64,000 nucleotides of DNA from Streptomyces sp. 135 (GCF_020026305.1 NZ_CP075691.1:1364001-1428000); one strand, 5' to 3'. Counted from the first letter of the stretch, positions 32,501 through 46,500 are shown. Program-made: numbers and translations. Notes: generated by a model from the sequence alone, not told the origin.

Positions 32501-35500
32501 GCAGCAGGGCGGTGCGCTCGTCCTCGTCGCGGCGCAGGGTGCCGGTGACGACGACCTCGCGCCCGTCGGCCTTCAGCGCGGCGTCCTCCAGGGCCGCGGT
32601 GGTGACCGGGTGCGGGCTGATCTCGACGAAGGTGTCGACGCCGCTCTCCATGAGGTCGGCGACGACCTGGGCGAAGCGCACCGGCTGCCGGAGGTTGCGG
32701 TACCAGTACTCGGCGTCGGCCTCCGGGCCCCGCACGTCCTCGCCGGTCACGGTGGAGCGCCAGGTGACCTGGGGCCGTGCCGGGCTGATGTCGCCGAGTT
32801 CCTGGAGAAGCCGGTCCTTGATGAGCTCGACCTGCGGCGCGTGCGAGGGGTAGGTGACGGGGATGCGGCGGGCGCGGATCCCGTCGGCCTCGCAGCCGTC
32901 CAGGAGCTGTCGCAGCGGTCCCTCGTCACCGGCGACGACGACGGCGCCGGGGCCGTTGACGGCGGCGATGACCACGCCGGTGGCGGGGTCGGCGGCGCCG
33001 TCCGGGTTCGTGTACCGGTCGATGAGGGCCTCGGCCTCGGCGGCGGGCACGGTCAGCGAGGCCATGCCGCCGCGTCCGGCGAGTTCCTCGGCGATGACGC
33101 GGCTGCGCAGGGCCACGAGGCGGGCGCCGTCGGCGAGCGACAGGGCACCGGCCACGCAGGCCGCCGCGATCTCGCCCTGGGAGTGGCCGACGACCACGGA
33201 GGGCGTGATGCCGGAGTGCTGCCAGACCTTCGCCAGGGAGACCATGACGGCCCACAGCGCGGGCTGCACCACGTCGACGCGCTTCAGGGCCTCTTCGTCC
33301 CCGAGGACGTCGAGCAGCCGCCACTCCGCGTGCGGCGCGAGCGCGTCGGCGCACTCACGCAGGGCCTCGGCGAAGACCGGCGAGGACTCCAGGAGACCGA
33401 GCGCCATGCCGGTCCACTGGGCGCCCTGGCCGGGAAAGACGAAGGCCACGTTCGCGCCGGGGCGCACGGTTCCGGTGACGAGTCCGGGTGCCTCGGGGTC
33501 CTGGCGGGCCAGGCCCGCGAGGCCTTCGGCGAAGCCGGCGGGGTCGGCGGCGAGGACGACCGCGCGTTCGTCGAAGGCGGTACGGCCGCCGATGAGCGCG
33601 GCGGCCGTCGCCGCGGGGTCGGCCCCCCGGTCGGCGAAGGCGCGCAGCCGCTCGGCCTGGCCGCGCAGCGCGGCCGCGGACTTGGCAGAGACGAGCCATG
33701 GCAGGACGGCGCCGTCGGCGGCGGCGAGCACCGGCTCGGGCCGCTGTGTCTCCTGCCGGGAGGCCTCTGGGGCCTCGGAGGCTTCGGGGGTCGCGGAGGC
33801 TTCGTGGGCCTCGGGGGCCTGTTCGAGGATGACGTGGGCGTTGGTGCCGCTGATGCCGAACGACGACACCGCCGCACGCCGCGGCCTGCCCGTCTCGGGC
33901 CAGGCGACGGCCTCGGTGGCCAGCTCGACGGCGCCCGCCGTCCAGTCGATGTGCTCGCTGGGCCGCTCGGCGTGCAGGGTCCTGGGCACGGTGCCGTGCC
34001 GCAGGGCGAGCACCATCTTCATGACGCCCGCGATACCGGCGGCGGCCTGGGTGTGACCGATGTTGGACTTCACCGAGCCGAGCAGGACCGGCTGGTTGCC
34101 GTCCCGGTCCTGGCCGTACGTGGCGAGCAGCGCCTGGGCCTCGATCGGGTCGCCGAGCGAGGTGCCCGTGCCGTGCGCCTCGACGACGTCCACGTCGGAC
34201 GTGGTGAGACCGGCGTTGGCGAGCGCCTGGCGGATGACGCGCTGCTGCGAGGGGCCGTTGGGCGCGGTCAGGCCGTTCGACGCGCCGTCCTGGTTGACGG
34301 CCGAGCCCTTGATGACGGCGAGGACGCGGTGGCCGTTGCGGCGCGCGTCCGAGAGCCGCTCGACGAGGACCATGCCGGCGCCTTCGGCGACCCCCATGCC
34401 GTCCGCCGCGTCGGAGAACGCCTTGCAGCGGCCGTCCTGCGCGAGGCCGCGCTGGCGGGTGAACTCCGCGAAGATCGTCGGGGTCGACATGACGGTGACA
34501 CCACCGGCGAGCGCCAGGTCGCACTCGGCGCGCTGGAGGGCGCTGACGGCCATGTCCAGGGCGACCAGGGACGAGGAGCAGGCCGTGTCCACGGTCACGG
34601 CAGGGCCCTCGAAGCCGAGGGTGTAGGAGACGCGCCCGGTGGCCACGCTGCCCGCGTTGCCGTTGCTGAGGAAACCGGCGACGTCCTCGGGCACGGAGCG
34701 CAGGCGCGCCGCGTACTCGTGGTACATCAGGCCGGAGAACACGCCGGTCCTGCTGCCGCGCAGCCGCGTCGGGTCGACGCCCGCGCGCTCGATGGCCTCC
34801 CAGGTCAGTTCGAGGAGCATCCGGTGCTGGGGGTCCATGGTCACGGCCTCGCGCGGCGATATGCCGAAGAAGGCGGCGTCGAAGTCGGCGGCGTCGTGCA
34901 GGAATCCGCCCCGGTCCACCAGGGAGGTGCCAGGGCGCTCGCCCGTGGGGTCGAAGAACGAGTCGAGGGCCCAGTCGCGGTCCGTCGGGAAGGCGCTGAT
35001 GCCCTCACCACCGTCGGCGAGCAGCTGCCACAGCTCCTCGGGGGAGTCCACGTGGCCGGGGAAGCGGCAGCTCATGCCGACGATCGCGATGGGCTCGTCG
35101 TCCGCGACGACCCGCGCCACGGCGTTCTCCCGCCGTGCGGTGGTACCGGCGAGGAGGCCGTGCAGATGGGCGCCGAGCGCGGCGGGTGTCGGGTAGTCGA
35201 ACACCAGGGTCGCGGGCAGCCGGGTGCCGGTCAGTTCGTTGAGGCGGTTGCGCAGCTCCACGGCGGTCAGGGAGTCGAAGCCCAGGTCCTTGAAGCCCCG
35301 GTCGACGGGGACCGCGTCGGCGCCTGAGTGGCCGAGCACGGAGGCTACTTGGGCCCGGACGAGGTCGACGAGCAGGCTCTCGCGCCCGTCCTCGGGCGTC
35401 GCGTCGTACTTCGCGCGCCAGCCGCGGCCCGCGGAAGTGCCGGCAGCGCGGCGCGCGGGGGTGCGCACCAGGGCGCGCAGCAGCGGGGGCACCTGCCGGC

Positions 35501-38500
35501 CCTCGGCGCGGGCGCGGGACAGGTCCAGGCGTACGGGGACCAGGTGCGGGGCGTCGAGGGACAGCGACTGGTCGAAGAGGGCGAGGCCTTCATCGGTGCC
35601 GAGGGCCTGTAGTCCGCCGCGGCCGAGCCGTGCCTTGTCGGCTTCGCCGAGGGTGGCGGTGAGTTCGCTGGTCTCCTCCCACAGCCCCCACGACAGGGAC
35701 TGCGCGGGCAGACCCTCCGCACGACGACGTACCGCCAACGCGTCCAGGAACACATTCGCCGCCGCGTAGTTCGCCTGACCCGGAGAACCGAACACACCCG
35801 CCGCAGACGAGAACAACACGAACAACTCAAGCCCACGACCATGCGTCGCCTCATGCAGATGCCACGCGGCATCCACCTTCGGCCGCAGCACCGACTCCAA
35901 CCGCTCCACCGTCAGACCCGTCACCACACCGTCGTCCACCGCACCCGCCGCATGCACGACACCACGCACGTCGGGCAGCTCCGCCAGCAAGCCATCCACC
36001 GCCGCGCGATCAGCCACGTCACAGGCCACCACCCGCGCCACAGCACCCAGCTCCACCAGCTGATCCACCAACTCACGGGCCCCCGGCGCCTGTTCACCAC
36101 GCCGACTGACCAACACCAGCTCACGCACACCATGCGCGACCACCAGATGCCGCGCCACCGCGGCACCCACCACACCCGTGCCACCCGTCACCAGCACCGA
36201 ACCCCCACCCGACCACGACACACCACCGTCATCGGCGCCGTCAGAGAGGGCCGGGGCGTCGGGGCGGGTCAGGCGCGGGACGAACGCGGCGTCGCCGCGC
36301 AGGGCGAACTCCGGCTCGTCGGCAGCCACGGCCGCGGCAAGGACCGCCACGGGCACATCGACGGCCTCACCGTCGGTGTCCACCAGCAGGAAACGGTCCG
36401 GGTGTTCGGACTGGGCGGAGCGCAGCAGGCCGCGCACGGGGGCCTGCATTGGATCGGGCAGCTCCTCGGGCGTGATGCCGACGGCGCCGCGGGTCAGCAC
36501 GGCGAGCCGGGCCCGCGCGGGCGTCTCCTGCGCCAGCCACTCCTGGACGTGGGCCAGCACGGCGCCGGTCAGGGCGCGGGCCTCGGCCGGCACGTCGTCG
36601 CCGGCGCCGTCGGGCAGGCCCCGGGTCGTGCAGTCGAGCAGCACCAGCTCGGGATCGCCGGCGAGGACTTCGGCGAGCGGCGTGCCCGGGTGCCAGAAGA
36701 CGGTGAGGGGGGCGGCCGCGGTCGCGGGCCGCCAGGCGTCCCAGCGCGGGACGTACAGCGACCGGGCGGGGACCGCGCGGACGTCGGCGGCGGCGAGCGG
36801 GCGCAGGACCAGCTCGTCCACGGAGGCCACGGGAGTGCCCGCGGCGTCCGTGGCGAGCAGCCGTACGCCGTCGCCGCCGTCAGCTCCGGACCTGGTCAGC
36901 CGTACGCGCAGCGAGGTCGCGCCGTCGGTCCAGGTCTGGACGCCGGACCAGGCGAACGGCAGGCGCACGGTGTCCTCGTCCCCGAACAGGCCGCCGGGGC
37001 CCATGGCGTGGAGGGCGGCGTCGAGGAGGGCGGGGTGGGCGAGGAAGTCGTCGGCGGTGGCCTCTTCGGGCAGGGCCACTTCGGCGAACACCTCGTCGCC
37101 GCGTCGCCAGACGGACCGCAGGCCCTGGAAGGCGGGACCGTACTCGTAGCCGCGCTCGAACAGCGCGCCGTAGAAGTCGCCCAGCTCCACGGAGGTGGCC
37201 CCGACGGGCGGCCAGGCGCCTTGGAGGTCACCGAGCTCCGCCGGTTCCCGGGGCTCTTCGGGGGTGAGGGTGGCGGTGGCGTGCCGGACCCACTCGGCGG
37301 GTTCCTCCTGGTCTGCGGTGCCGGTCCGGGAGTGGATGGTGGCGGTCCGCTCGCCGGTCCCGTCGGCCTCGGCGACCTGGACCTGGAGGGTGACTCCGGT
37401 GTCCGCGGTGATGGTGAGGGGGCGCTCCAGGGTGAGTTCCCGCACCCGGCCGCAGCCGCTCTCCCGGCCGGCGGCGAGGGCGAGTTCGAGGAAGGCGGTG
37501 CCCGGCAGGAGCACGGTCTCCAGGAGGGCGTGGTCGGCGAGCCAGGGGTGGGTCGGCAGGGAGATCCTGCCCGTGAAGACGGCCGCGCCGGACTCGGCGG
37601 GGAGCGTGGCGGCGGCGAGCAGCGGGTGGGCGACGGGGTCGAGCCCGATGCCCGCGGCGTCGCCGGTGTTCGCCGGGCCCTCCAGCCAGAAGCGCCGCCG
37701 CTGGAACGGGTACGTCGGCAGCCCGGCGGTCCCGGTCAGGTCGGCCGGGGTCGCGGTGGCGGCCGCGCCGTCCAGGAAGGTGTCCCAGGAGATGGCGGCG
37801 CCGCGGGTCCACAGCGTGGCGGCGGCGCGGGTCAGGGCGGTGCTCTCGTCCTGGTCGCGGCGGAGCGTCCCGGAGACGACCACGTCGGCACGGTCCGCGG
37901 CCGCCGCGAGGTCCTCGATGGCGGGGGCGATGACCGGGTGCGGGCTGATCTCGACGAACGTGTCGATGCCCCGGTCCAGGAGCGCGGTGACCGTCTCGGC
38001 GAACCGTACGGGCTCGCGGAGGTTCCGGTACCAGTACCGCGCGTCGGCCTGGCCGTCGGTGAGGGGTTCCACGGTCACCGACGAGTGCATCGGTATGGAT
38101 CCGGCGCGGGGCGTGATGGGCTCGGCGACCCGCAGGAGCCGGTCGCGGACGCTCTCGACGTGCGGGGTGTGGGAGGCGTAGTCGACCGGGATGGTGCGGG
38201 CCCGGATCCCCGCCGCCTCGGCGGACTCGGAGACCTCGGCGAGTACGTCGGGGGCGCCGGCGACGACGGTCGCGCCGGGGCCGTTGACGGCGGCCACCCA
38301 CACGCCGTCGCGGCCGCCGAGGAGTTCGGCGGCGCGCTCGGCCGAGGCGGCGAGGGCGACCATGCCGCCCTGCCCCGCGAGGTCCTCGGCGATGGTGCGG
38401 CTGCGCAGTGCGACCAGGCGCGCCCCGTCCTCCAGCGAGAGGATGCCCGCGGCACAGGCGGCGGCGATCTCGCCCTGTGAGTGGCCCGCAACGACATCGG

Positions 38501-40457
38501 GGGTGACGCCCGCGGCCCGCCAGACCTCGGCGAGCGAGACCATGACGGCCCACAAGGCGGGCTGCACCACGTCGACGCGCTTCAGGGCCTGTTCGTCCCC
38601 GAGGACGTCGAGCAGCCGCCAGTCGGTGTGCGGAGCCAGTGCGTCGGCGCACGCGCGCAGGACGTCGGCGAAGACCGGCGAGGTCTTGAGCAGTCCGGTG
38701 GCCATGCCGGTCCACTGGGCGCCCTGGCCGGGGAAGACGAAGGCGACCTTGGCGCCGGCGCGTGCGGTGCCGTGCACCAGGCCGGGCGCGTCCGCCGTGC
38801 CGTCGGCGAGCGCGGCGAGGGCCGCGGGGCGCTCGTCGCCGAAGACGACGGCGCGGTGGGCGAAGGAGGCGCGGGTGCGGACCAGGGCGGCGGCGACGGC
38901 GTCCGCGTCGGGGGCGCCCGCGTCGGCGAGGAAGGCGCGCAGCCTGGCACCCTGCTCGTACAGCGCGGCGTCGTTCTTGGCGGACAGCGGCCAGGGCGCG
39001 GCGACGCCGGTGAGCACCGGGGTCACCGCGTCGCCTGCGGCCGGTTCCCCGGTCTTCGGCTCCGACTTCGTGGGCTCCGGGGCCTGTTCGAGGATGACGT
39101 GGGCGTTGGTGCCGCTGATGCCGAACGACGACACCGCCGCACGCCGCGGCCTGCCCGTCTCGGGCCAGGCGACGACGTCCGTCACCAGCTCGACGGCGCC
39201 CGCCGTCCAGTCGACGTGCGGGGTGGGCTCGTCCACGTTCAGGGTGGGCGGGACCACGCCGTGCTGGAGGGCGAGCACCATCTTGATGACGCCCGCGATA
39301 CCGGCCGCCGACTGCGTGTGGCCGATGTTGGACTTCACCGAGCCGAGCAGCAGCGGGCGGCCGTCGGGGCGGTCCTGGCCGTAGGTGGCGAGCAGCGCCT
39401 GCGCCTCGATGGGGTCGCCGAGGGTGGTGCCGGTGCCGTGCGCCTCCAGGGCGTCGATGTCGGAGGCGGAAAGGCCCGCGTTGGCGAGCGCCTGGCGGAT
39501 GACCCGCTGCTGCGAGGGGCCGTTGGGCGCGGTCAGGCCGTTCGACGCGCCGTCCTGGTTGACCGCGGAGCCGCGGATGACGGACAGGACGCGGTGGCCG
39601 TTGCGGCGGGCGTCCGAGAGCCGCTCGACGAGCAGTACGCCGACGCCCTCCCCCCAGGCGGTGCCGTCGGCGGAGGCCGCGAACGCCTTGACGAGGCCGT
39701 CCTGGGAGAGCCCGCGCTGCTTGCTGAACTCGGTGAAGGCGGCCGGTGTCGACATGACCATCACGCCGCCCACCAGGGCGAGCGAGCTCTCCTTGTTGCG
39801 CAGCGACTGCGCCGCGAGGTGCAGCGCGGTCAGCGAGGAGGAGCAGGCCGTGTCGACGGTGACGGCGGGACCCTCGAAGCCGTACGTGTAGGAGAGGCGG
39901 CCGGAGAAGATGCTGGAGGCGTTGCCGGTCAGGAGGTAGCCCTCGCTGTCCTGCGTGTTGCCCACGTTCGAGCCGTAGCCGGACAGGACGCCGCCGACGA
40001 AGACCCCCGCGCTCTCGCCGCGCAGCGTGCCCGGGTCGATCCCGGCCCGCTCGAACGCCTCCCAGGAGGCCTCCATGAGCACCCGCTGCTGCGGGTCCAT
40101 GGCGAGGGCCTCGCGCGGGGATATCTCGAAGAACTCGGCGTCGAAGTCCGCGGCGCCGTCGATGAAACCGCCCTTGCGGATGTACGAGCTGTGCGGGCGC
40201 AGCCCCTCCGGGTCGTAGAGGGCCCCCAGGTCCCACCCGCGGTCCGCGGGGAAGTCCGCGATGCCCACGCGCCCCTCGGCGACCAGCTCCCACAGGTCCT
40301 CGGGGGTCCGCACCCCGCCGGGGAACCGGCAGCTCATGCCGATGACGGCGAGCGGCTCACGGGCGGCCTCCTCGACGGCGCGCAGCCGTGCGTAGGAGTC
40401 GCGGGCGTCGGCGACCGCCTGCTTCAGGTACTCGCGGAGCTTCTGCTCGTTCGACAT
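29544..40457 (-). CDS. Type I PKS D: two modules
   Basis: This is a 3,637-residue protein; ATG 40457 follows AGAGGA. It has an N-terminal docking helix (residues 1-30). Module 1: KS C205; AT with GHSQGE (~660) and YASH (~760), so methylmalonyl-Co[13 protein letters not shown] (~976; the motif glycine is Glu) with LLDAALH; KR ~1422-1600 with VDDG, SSAAG and Tyr; ACP GFDSLT ~1726. Module 2: KS C1960; AT with GHSQGE (~2423) but YPSH (~2536), methylmalonyl-like; DH clearly degenerate ([12 protein letters not shown] ~2745, LLESVCHAW in place of LLDAALH); KR ~3203 with LFVCGGVFG where [10 protein letters not shown] is expected, so the catalytic serine is lost; ACP ~3506. A C-terminal docking helix (about 3550-3637) should meet gene E. 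Module 2 is predicted to leave a ketone. Confidence 0.92.
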   Translation of the reverse strand: MSNEQKLREYLKQAVADARDSYARLRAVEEAAREPLAVIGMSCRFPGGVRTPEDLWELVAEGRVGIADFPADRGWDLGALYDPEGLRPHSSYIRKGGFIDGAADFDAEFFEISPREALAMDPQQRVLMEASWEAFERAGIDPGTLRGESAGVFVGGVLSGYGSNVGNTQDSEGYLLTGNASSIFSGRLSYTYGFEGPAVTVDTACSSSLTALHLAAQSLRNKESSLALVGGVMVMSTPAAFTEFSKQRGLSQDGLVKAFAASADGTAWGEGVGVLLVERLSDARRNGHRVLSVIRGSAVNQDGASNGLTAPNGPSQQRVIRQALANAGLSASDIDALEAHGTGTTLGDPIEAQALLATYGQDRPDGRPLLLGSVKSNIGHTQSAAGIAGVIKMVLALQHGVVPPTLNVDEPTPHVDWTAGAVELVTDVVAWPETGRPRRAAVSSFGISGTNAHVILEQAPEPTKSEPKTGEPAAGDAVTPVLTGVAAPWPLSAKNDAALYEQGARLRAFLADAGAPDADAVAAALVRTRASFAHRAVVFGDERPAALAALADGTADAPGLVHGTARAGAKVAFVFPGQGAQWTGMATGLLKTSPVFADVLRACADALAPHTDWRLLDVLGDEQALKRVDVVQPALWAVMVSLAEVWRAAGVTPDVVAGHSQGEIAAACAAGILSLEDGARLVALRSRTIAEDLAGQGGMVALAASAERAAELLGGRDGVWVAAVNGPGATVVAGAPDVLAEVSESAEAAGIRARTIPVDYASHTPHVESVRDRLLRVAEPITPRAGSIPMHSSVTVEPLTDGQADARYWYRNLREPVRFAETVTALLDRGIDTFVEISPHPVIAPAIEDLAAAADRADVVVSGTLRRDQDESTALTRAAATLWTRGAAISWDTFLDGAAATATPADLTGTAGLPTYPFQRRRFWLEGPANTGDAAGIGLDPVAHPLLAAATLPAESGAAVFTGRISLPTHPWLADHALLETVLLPGTAFLELALAAGRESGCGRVRELTLERPLTITADTGVTLQVQVAEADGTGERTATIHSRTGTADQEEPAEWVRHATATLTPEEPREPAELGDLQGAWPPVGATSVELGDFYGALFERGYEYGPAFQGLRSVWRRGDEVFAEVALPEEATADDFLAHPALLDAALHAMGPGGLFGDEDTVRLPFAWSGVQTWTDGATSLRVRLTRSGADGGDGVRLLATDAAGTPVASVDELVLRPLAAADVRAVPARSLYVPRWDAWRPATAAAPLTVFWHPGTPLAEVLAGDPELVLLDCTTRGLPDGAGDDVPAEARALTGAVLAHVQEWLAQETPARARLAVLTRGAVGITPEELPDPMQAPVRGLLRSAQSEHPDRFLLVDTDGEAVDVPVAVLAAAVAADEPEFALRGDAAFVPRLTRPDAPALSDGADDGGVSWSGGGSVLVTGGTGVVGAAVARHLVVAHGVRELVLVSRRGEQAPGARELVDQLVELGAVARVVACDVADRAAVDGLLAELPDVRGVVHAAGAVDDGVVTGLTVERLESVLRPKVDAAWHLHEATHGRGLELFVLFSSAAGVFGSPGQANYAAANVFLDALAVRRRAEGLPAQSLSWGLWEETSELTATLGEADKARLGRGGLQALGTDEGLALFDQSLSLDAPHLVPVRLDLSRARAEGRQVPPLLRALVRTPARRAAGTSAGRGWRAKYDATPEDGRESLLVDLVRAQVASVLGHSGADAVPVDRGFKDLGFDSLTAVELRNRLNELTGTRLPATLVFDYPTPAALGAHLHGLLAGTTARRENAVARVVADDEPIAIVGMSCRFPGHVDSPEELWQLLADGGEGISAFPTDRDWALDSFFDPTGERPGTSLVDRGGFLHDAADFDAAFFGISPREAVTMDPQHRMLLELTWEAIERAGVDPTRLRGSRTGVFSGLMYHEYAARLRSVPEDVAGFLSNGNAGSVATGRVSYTLGFEGPAVTVDTACSSSLVALDMAVSALQRAECDLALAGGVTVMSTPTIFAEFTRQRGLAQDGRCKAFSDAADGMGVAEGAGMVLVERLSDARRNGHRVLAVIKGSAVNQDGASNGLTAPNGPSQQRVIRQALANAGLTTSDVDVVEAHGTGTSLGDPIEAQALLATYGQDRDGNQPVLLGSVKSNIGHTQAAAGIAGVMKMVLALRHGTVPRTLHAERPSEHIDWTAGAVELATEAVAWPETGRPRRAAVSSFGISGTNAHVILEQAPEAHEASATPEASEAPEASRQETQRPEPVLAAADGAVLPWLVSAKSAAALRGQAERLRAFADRGADPAATAAALIGGRTAFDERAVVLAADPAGFAEGLAGLARQDPEAPGLVTGTVRPGANVAFVFPGQGAQWTGMALGLLESSPVFAEALRECADALAPHAEWRLLDVLGDEEALKRVDVVQPALWAVMVSLAKVWQHSGITPSVVVGHSQGEIAAACVAGALSLADGARLVALRSRVIAEELAGRGGMASLTVPAAEAEALIDRYTNPDGAADPATGVVIAAVNGPGAVVVAGDEGPLRQLLDGCEADGIRARRIPVTYPSHAPQVELIKDRLLQELGDISPARPQVTWRSTVTGEDVRGPEADAEYWYRNLRQPVRFAQVVADLMESGVDTFVEISPHPVTTAALEDAALKADGREVVVTGTLRRDEDERTALLRNAAALWTRGLGVDWTALTPAPDAPADTVDLPTYAFQRERYWLDAPQDFGDPGGVGQEATDHPVLAAAVVPAGTDTILFTGRLTAPAVASPAEHTVLDTPVLPGGALLDWALYAADRLGLPGVAHLEQHEPLLLAPDGAVRVQVMAAAPDDAGHRRLTVHAQPDGDTTAEWTLHATAELRPTAEETDEAYARLAGAWPPADAAPVDTSALYGELFAAGQQFGPALQGLRAAWRTGEDVYAEVELAERAADGLAPRAALLESVCHAWRLTDAGGPGTAGALQPTGWQGIQVRAGGLDTATGPDAADDARIVRVLLTPADDGALRVRATGADGTPLLGADRVELRPLTAARLRSAGATAARSLYEVRWERRRFDEPAQPPSSILWDAARSAEEIGAAVADGARLVLLDAAALAAHGHEETGGEELPERVREAVTAALARAKDWLADEALADARLAVVTRGAVAVSGTGPVDLTQAAVRGFLRSARAEHPDRFLLVDTDGEAADVPVAALAAAVAADEPEIALREGETYVPRLALVGADAAGADDGGVSWSGGGSVLVTGGTGVVGAAVARHLVVAHGVRELVLVSRRGEQAPGAPELVDQLVELGAVARVVACDVADRAAVDGLLAELPDVRGVVHAAGAVDDGVVTGLTVERLESVLRPKVDAWHLHEATRGRGLELFVLFVCGGVFGSPGQANYAAANVFLDALAVRRRAEGLPAQSLSWGLWEETSELTATLGEAELRRMSAGGVLPFSTEEGLALFDRALASGLPHIAPVQLDRARLRGGEDTPALLRGLVRSAPRRATAPDAQALRGRLSALPPAERNEALLETVRGQIAAVLKYGTADRISATRPFTELGFDSLTAVELRNRLARMAGTRLPTTLVFDYPTPEALTGRLLEILLPGTEAEEWGKEAVDRLEAMLDDERDEAEVNKLTARLETLLLRWRERSRTLAGTAPGGGRAEDAGADELSEVSEEELLRYIDDEIGLS
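30293..30888. repeat. KR block nearly identical to 35638-36240, with deletions
   Basis: About 600 bases of the second KR of gene D match the first KR almost base for base. Apart from two substitutions I noticed, the differences are deletions of 1, 2 and 3 bases within 30445-30525. The 1- and 2-base losses cancel in frame and erase the catalytic serine. Confidence 0.88.
35638..36240. repeat. KR block nearly identical to 30293-30888, intact copy
   Basis: This is the intact partner in module 1 of gene D. Its codon use (many GTG, TTG and GGT codons) differs from the flanking PKS sequence. That suggests both copies derive from one recent source. Confidence 0.88.
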
Positions 40458-40530
40458 CCAATCCTCTTCCGATCCAACGAATGCGGTCAGCAGGTGGGTT
40501 CACATGGCAGCGGGGTGGCCCGCCTGCCGG

Positions 40531-43500
40531 TCAGCTGGACCAGGGTTTGTTGTCCATGAGCTCGAACAGTTCCGCGTCGGTGGCGTCGTCCAGGTCGACG
40601 GAGTCGCCCGCCACCTCCTTCTCGGTCCACTTCGCGAGCACCGCGCGCAGCCGCACGGTGAGGTTGGCGCGCCCCGGGTCGTCCTCGGGGACCTCGTCGA
40701 GCAGTGCCTCCAGGGCGGAGAGCCGGCTCGCGGCGAGCGCGGCCGGGTCGGCCTCCGGCAGGAGCTGCTGTTTGAGGTGCGCGGCGACGGCGGCGGGCGT
40801 GGGGTGGTCGAACAGCAGGGTGACCGGGAGCCGCAGGCCGGTGGCCGCGTTGAGCCGGTTGCGCAGCTCGACGGTGGTGAGCGAGTCGAAGCCGAGGGTC
40901 TTGAACGGCCGCTCCGCGCTCACGGTTTCGGTGTCGTCGTGGCCGAGGACGACCGCGGCCTGCCGGCGCACCTCTTCGGTGAGCAGTTCCTCGCACTCCT
41001 GCGGGGACAGCCGCGCCAGGCGTTCGGCGAGCCCGCCGGCCGCCCCGGCCTCGGCGGCGGCCGCGGTGGACGCGGCCCGCTTGGCGGGGGCCTTGACCAG
41101 GCCGCGCAGCAGGGGTGCGACGTCGCCGGTGAACCGGGAGGGGTCCAGCTGCACGGGCACGGTGTGGGTGTGGTTGTCGCCGGTGGCAGCGTCGAAGAGG
41201 GCGAGGCCGTCGCCGGTGGACAGGGCGCGGACGCCGGTGCGTGCCATCCGGTCGAGGTCGGCCTTGTCGAGCTCGCCGGTGATCCCGCTGGCCTGCGCCC
41301 ACAGCCCCCAGGACAGGGACTGCGCGGGCAGTCCGAGGCGGCGGCGGTGGTGCGCGAGGCCGTCCAGGAAGGCGTTGGCCGCCGCGTAGTTGGCCTGGCC
41401 GGGCGCGCCGAACACCCCGGAGGCCGAGGAGAACAGCGCGAAGAGGGCGAGGTCCTTGTCGCGGGTGAGCTCGTGGAGGTGCCAGGCGGCGTCGGCCTTG
41501 GGCCGCAGCACCGTGTCGAACCGCTCGCGGTTCAGGGCCGTGAGTACGCCGTCGTCGATGACGCCCGCGGCGTGCACGACGCCCCGCAGGTCCTCGATGC
41601 CGTCCAGCAGGCGGGCGAGGTCGGCGCGTTCGGCGGCGTCGCAGGCCACGATGCGGGCGGTGGCGCCGAGTCCGGCGAGTTCGGCGACGAGTTCGGCGGC
41701 GCCGGGCGCGTCGGGGCCGCGGCGGCTGGTGAGCACGAGGTCCGTGACGCCGTGCCGCTCGGCCAGGTGCCGGGCCACGGAGGCGCCGATGGAGCCGGTG
41801 CCGCCGGTGACCAGGACGGTGCCGTCAAGGGTGGCCGTGGGGAGGGTGAGGGCGACCTTGCCGACGTGCCTGGCCTGGCTGAGGTGGCGGAAGGCCTCGG
41901 GGGCCCGGCGGACGTCCCAGGTGGTCACAGGCAGCGGGGTGAGCACGCCCTCCTCGAAGAGCCGGGCGAGGTGGGTGAGCATCTCGCCGATCCGTTCGGC
42001 GCCCGCCTCGCCGAGGTCGAAGGAGCGGTAGAACGTGCCGGGCCAGGAGGCCTCGACGGCCTCCGGCTCGCGGATGTCGGTCTTGCCCATCTCGATGAAC
42101 CGGCCGTGCGGTACGAGGAGGTCGAGCGAGGCGTCGGTGAACTCCCGTGCCAGGCAGTTGAGTACCACGTCGACGCCCCGGCCGCCGCCGGCCTCGCGGA
42201 AGGTCTCGGCGAAGTCCAGGGTGCGCGAGGAGGCGAGGCGTTCGGCGGGGATGCCGCAGGCCCGCACGGTCGGCCACTTGGGCTCGCTGGCGGTGGCGTA
42301 CACCTCGATGCCCCAGTGGCGGGCCAGCTGGACGGCGGCCATGCCGACGCCGCCGGCCGCGGCGTGCACGAGCAGCGACTCGCCCTCCTTGACGCGGGCG
42401 AGGTCTTGCAGCGCGTAGTAGGCGGTGAGGAACACGGTGGGCACGGCGGCGGCCTGGGCGAAGGACCAGCCGGTGGGGACCGGCGCGATGGTGCGGGCGT
42501 CGGTGACGGCCAGCGGTCCCGCGTACGAGCCGGAGAGCAGGCCCATGACGCGGTCACCGACACGGACTCCGGTGACGCCGGGGCCGACCTCGGTGACCAG
42601 GCCCGCGCCCTCGGAGCCGAAGGCCATCTCGGTGAAGGACTTGGCGACGTCGACCACGCCGAGGGCGAGCAGCACGTCCCGGAAGTTGACACCGGTGGCG
42701 CGGACCTCCACCCGCACCTGGCCCTCGGTCAGCGGTGCCTCGGCCTGCGGGCACGAGACGAGCCGCAGCCCTTCGAGGGTGCCGCTGCCGTCCACGTCGA
42801 GGCTCCAGGCGCCGTCGGCGGGCGGGACGAGGGTGTCGGCGGGCGCCACGCGGGCGAGCCGGGGCACCAGCGGGGCACCCGCGCGCACCACGCTCTCCGT
42901 CTCCCCCGCGGCGACGGCGGCGGTGACGGCGGCGGGCAGGGCGGCGGCCGAGCGGGCGTCGCCGTCCAGGTCCACCTGGACGATCCGGCCGGGGTTCTCG
43001 GAGCAGGCCGAGCGCACCAGGCCGCGGACCGCGGAGTGCACCGGGTCGACGCTGTCGCCGGGCACGGCGGCGGCACCGCCGCGGGTGACGACCGCGAGGC
43101 GGATGTCCTCGGTCTCCTCGGCGGCGAGCCAGGCCTGGAGCGCGTCGAGGACGGCGCCGGTCACCTCACGTGTGGCGGCCACGGTGTCGTCGCCTCCGGC
43201 GGGCACGGGCAGCACCACCACGCCGGGCGGCTCATCCCCGGCGCGGACGGCGTCCTGGAGCGCGGCGAGTCCGTCGAAGCGGACGGTTCCCCCGGCGGCT
43301 TCAGGAAGGTCGCCCGCGCCACCGAGCACGGCCAGGGGCCTGGCCTCGGCGGCCTCGGGCAGCGCCACCCAGTCGAGGCGGAAAAGGCCGTCCACGCGCG
43401 GGCGTTCGCGGACGTCGGCGGCGGCCACGGGCCGCGAGGTGAGCTCGTCGACGGTGAGCACGGGCAGACCGGCGGGGTCGGTCATGGTCAGGGACAGGGA

Positions 43501-46500
43501 GTTGGCGCCGGTCGGCGTGAGCCTCACGCGGGCCGTGGTGGCTCCGGTGGCGTGCAGGCGTACGCCACCGAAGGAGAACGGCAGCCTCGGCTCGACGCCG
43601 CTGTCCTGGTCGAGGGCGGTGGCGATCTGGCTGTGCAGCGCCGCGTCGACCAGCGCCGGGTGCACGCCGAACCGGGCGGCCTCGGCGCCGCCCCGCTCGT
43701 CCAGGGCGACCTCGGCGAAGAGTTCGTCGCCGCGCCGCCACAGGGCGCTCAGCCCCTGGAAGACGGGGCCGTACGCGTAGTCCCACTCGGTCAGCCGGTC
43801 GTACAGGCCCTCGACGGGCACCGGCGTCGCGTCGGCCGGGGGCCAGGCGCCGTCCTCGGGCGCGGGCGCGGCGGCGGGCTCGGCGGTCAGGGTGCCGCTG
43901 GCGTGGCCCGTCCACTCCCGCGTGCCGCCTTCGGTACCGGCGGCGCGGGAGAAGATCCGCACCTGGCGGGCGCCGCTCTCGTCGGCCTCGCCGACGGTGA
44001 CCTGGACGTCGGCACCGGGTCCTTCGGCGGCCAGGGCGAGCGGGCTCTCCAGGATGAGTTCGGCGACCTGGTCGCAGCCCGCGTACTCCCCGGCGCGCAG
44101 CGCGAGTTCGAGCAGGGCGGTGCCGGGTACGAGGACGCGGCCGAGGACCTGGTGGTCGGCGAGCCAGGGGTGGGTGCGGGTGGAGATCCTGCCGGTGAGT
44201 ACGTAGCGGTCGCCGTCGGCGGCCTCGACGCCCGCGGACAGCAGCGGGTGCCCCACGAGGGAGAGCCCCGCGCCGGAGACGTCGGCCGCGCCGCCGGTGC
44301 CCGCCGGCAGCCAGTAGCGCTTGCGCTGGAAGGCGTAGGTGGGCAGGTCGACGGCGTCGGTGGTGCCCGGCCCGTACACCGCGTCCCAGTCGACGTGTAC
44401 GCCGCCGGTCCACAGCTGGGCGAGGGAGGTCAGCAGGCGGCGGGTCCCGCCGTCGTTCCTGCGCAGGGTGCCGGTGACGGTGACGGCGCGGGCGCCCGCC
44501 GGCTGGTTCGCGACCGTGTCCTGGACGGCGGTCATCAGGACGGGGTGCGGGCTGACCTCCACGAAGGCGGTGTTGCCCTCGTCCAGGAGGAGCCGGATGG
44601 TCTCGTGGAAGCGGACGGGCTCGCGCAGGTTGCGGTACCAGTACTCGGCGTCCAGCGTCTCGCCGCGCGCGGGCGCGGCGGTGACGGTCGAGTACAGCGG
44701 GGTGTCCCCGGCGCGCGGGGCGACCGGCGCGGCGAGGTCGAGGAGCTGCTCGCGCACCCGCTCGGTGTGCGGGGTGTGCGACGCGTACTCGATGCCGACC
44801 TTCCGCGGCCGCAGTCCGGCGGCCTCGGCCTCGGCGTTCACCTCGGCGAGCGCGTCGAGGTCGCCGGCCACGACGGTGGACTCGGGGCCGTTGGTCGAGG
44901 CGATCCACACCCCGGCGCGGTCCCCGATGAGGGCGGCGGCCTGCTCGGGCGTGGCGGAGAGCGAGTACATGGCGCCCTTGCCCGACAGGTGCTCGTCGAA
45001 CACCCGGCTGCGCAGGGCCACGAGGCGGGCGCCGTCGGCCAGGGACAGCGCGCCCGCCACGCAGGCGGCGGCGATCTCGCCCTGGGAGTGGCCGACGACG
45101 GCGGCGGGCACGACACCGAGGGAGCGCCACAGCCGGGCCAGGGAGACCATGACGGACCACAGCACGGGCTGGACGACGTCGTCGCGCTCCAGCTTCTCGC
45201 CGCTGCGCAGCCTTTCGATCGGGTCCCAGTCGAGGTGCCGCGCCAGCGCGTCGGCGCACTCGCGCATGGACGCGGCGAACACCGGGGACGCGGCCATGAG
45301 GTCGATGGCCATGCCCGCCCACTGGGAGCCCTGTCCGGGGAAGACGAACACGACCTTGGCGTCGGAGGAGGCGGCCTCGCCCGTCACGACGTGCGCGGAG
45401 GTCTCCTGCCCGACGACGGCGTCGAGACCGGAGAGCAGCCCGTCCCGCTCCCCCGACAGGACGACGGCGCGGTGGCGCAGCGCGGTGCGGTGCAGGGCGA
45501 GCGCGCGGCCGGTGGCGAGGGTGTCCGCCTCGGCGCCCGCGGCGAACTCGCGCAGCCGGGCGGCCTGTTCGCGCAGCGCGCGGGGCGTGTGGCCGGAGAC
45601 GACCCACGGCACGGTGGCGCCGTCGGCGGCGAGCGGGGCGGGGGCCGGGGAGGACGCGTCGGCGGGCTTCGGCTCGGCGGCTTCTTCTTCGTACTGCTCC
45701 AGGATCACGTGGGCGTTGGTGCCGCTCACGCCGAACGCGGAGATGCCGGCGCGGCGCGGCTGACCGGTGCTCGGCCAGTCGGTGGCCTCGGTGACGAGGC
45801 GGACGTCGCCCGCCGTCCAGTCGACGTGCGGGGTGGGCTCGTCCACGTTCAGGGTGGGCGGTACGACACCGTGCCGGAGGGCGAGCACCGTCTTGATGAC
45901 GCTCGCCACGCCCGCGGCGGCCGCCGTGTGCCCGATGTTGGACTTCACGGAGCCGAGCAGCAGCGGGCGGCCGTCGGGGCGGTCCTGGCCGTAGGTGGCG
46001 AGCAGCGCCTGCGCCTCGATGGGGTCGCCGAGGGTGGTGCCGGTGCCGTGCGCCTCGACGACGTCGACCTCGGCGGCCGACAGGCGGGCGCTGCCGAGCG
46101 CCTGGCGGATGACGCGCTGCTGCGACGGACCGTTCGGTGCCGTCAGGCCGTTGGACGCGCCGTCCTGGTTGACGGCGGAGCCGCGCAGCACGGCGAGGAC
46201 GCGGTGGCCGTTGCGGCGGGCGTCCGAGAGCCGCTCGACGAGCAGTACGCCGACGCCCTCCCCCCAGGCGGTGCCGTCGGCCGCGGCGGCGAACGCCTTG
46301 ACGCGGCCGTCGGACGCCAGCCCCTGCTGCTTGGTGAACTCGGTGAACATGCTGGGCGTCGACATGATCGTCACGCCGCCCGCGAGGGCCATCGTGCACT
46401 CGCCCTTGCGCAGCGCGTGCGCGGCCAGGTGCAGCGCGACCAGGGACGACGAGCAGGCCGTGTCGACGGTGAGCGCGGGGCCCTCGAAGCCGAAGGTGTA

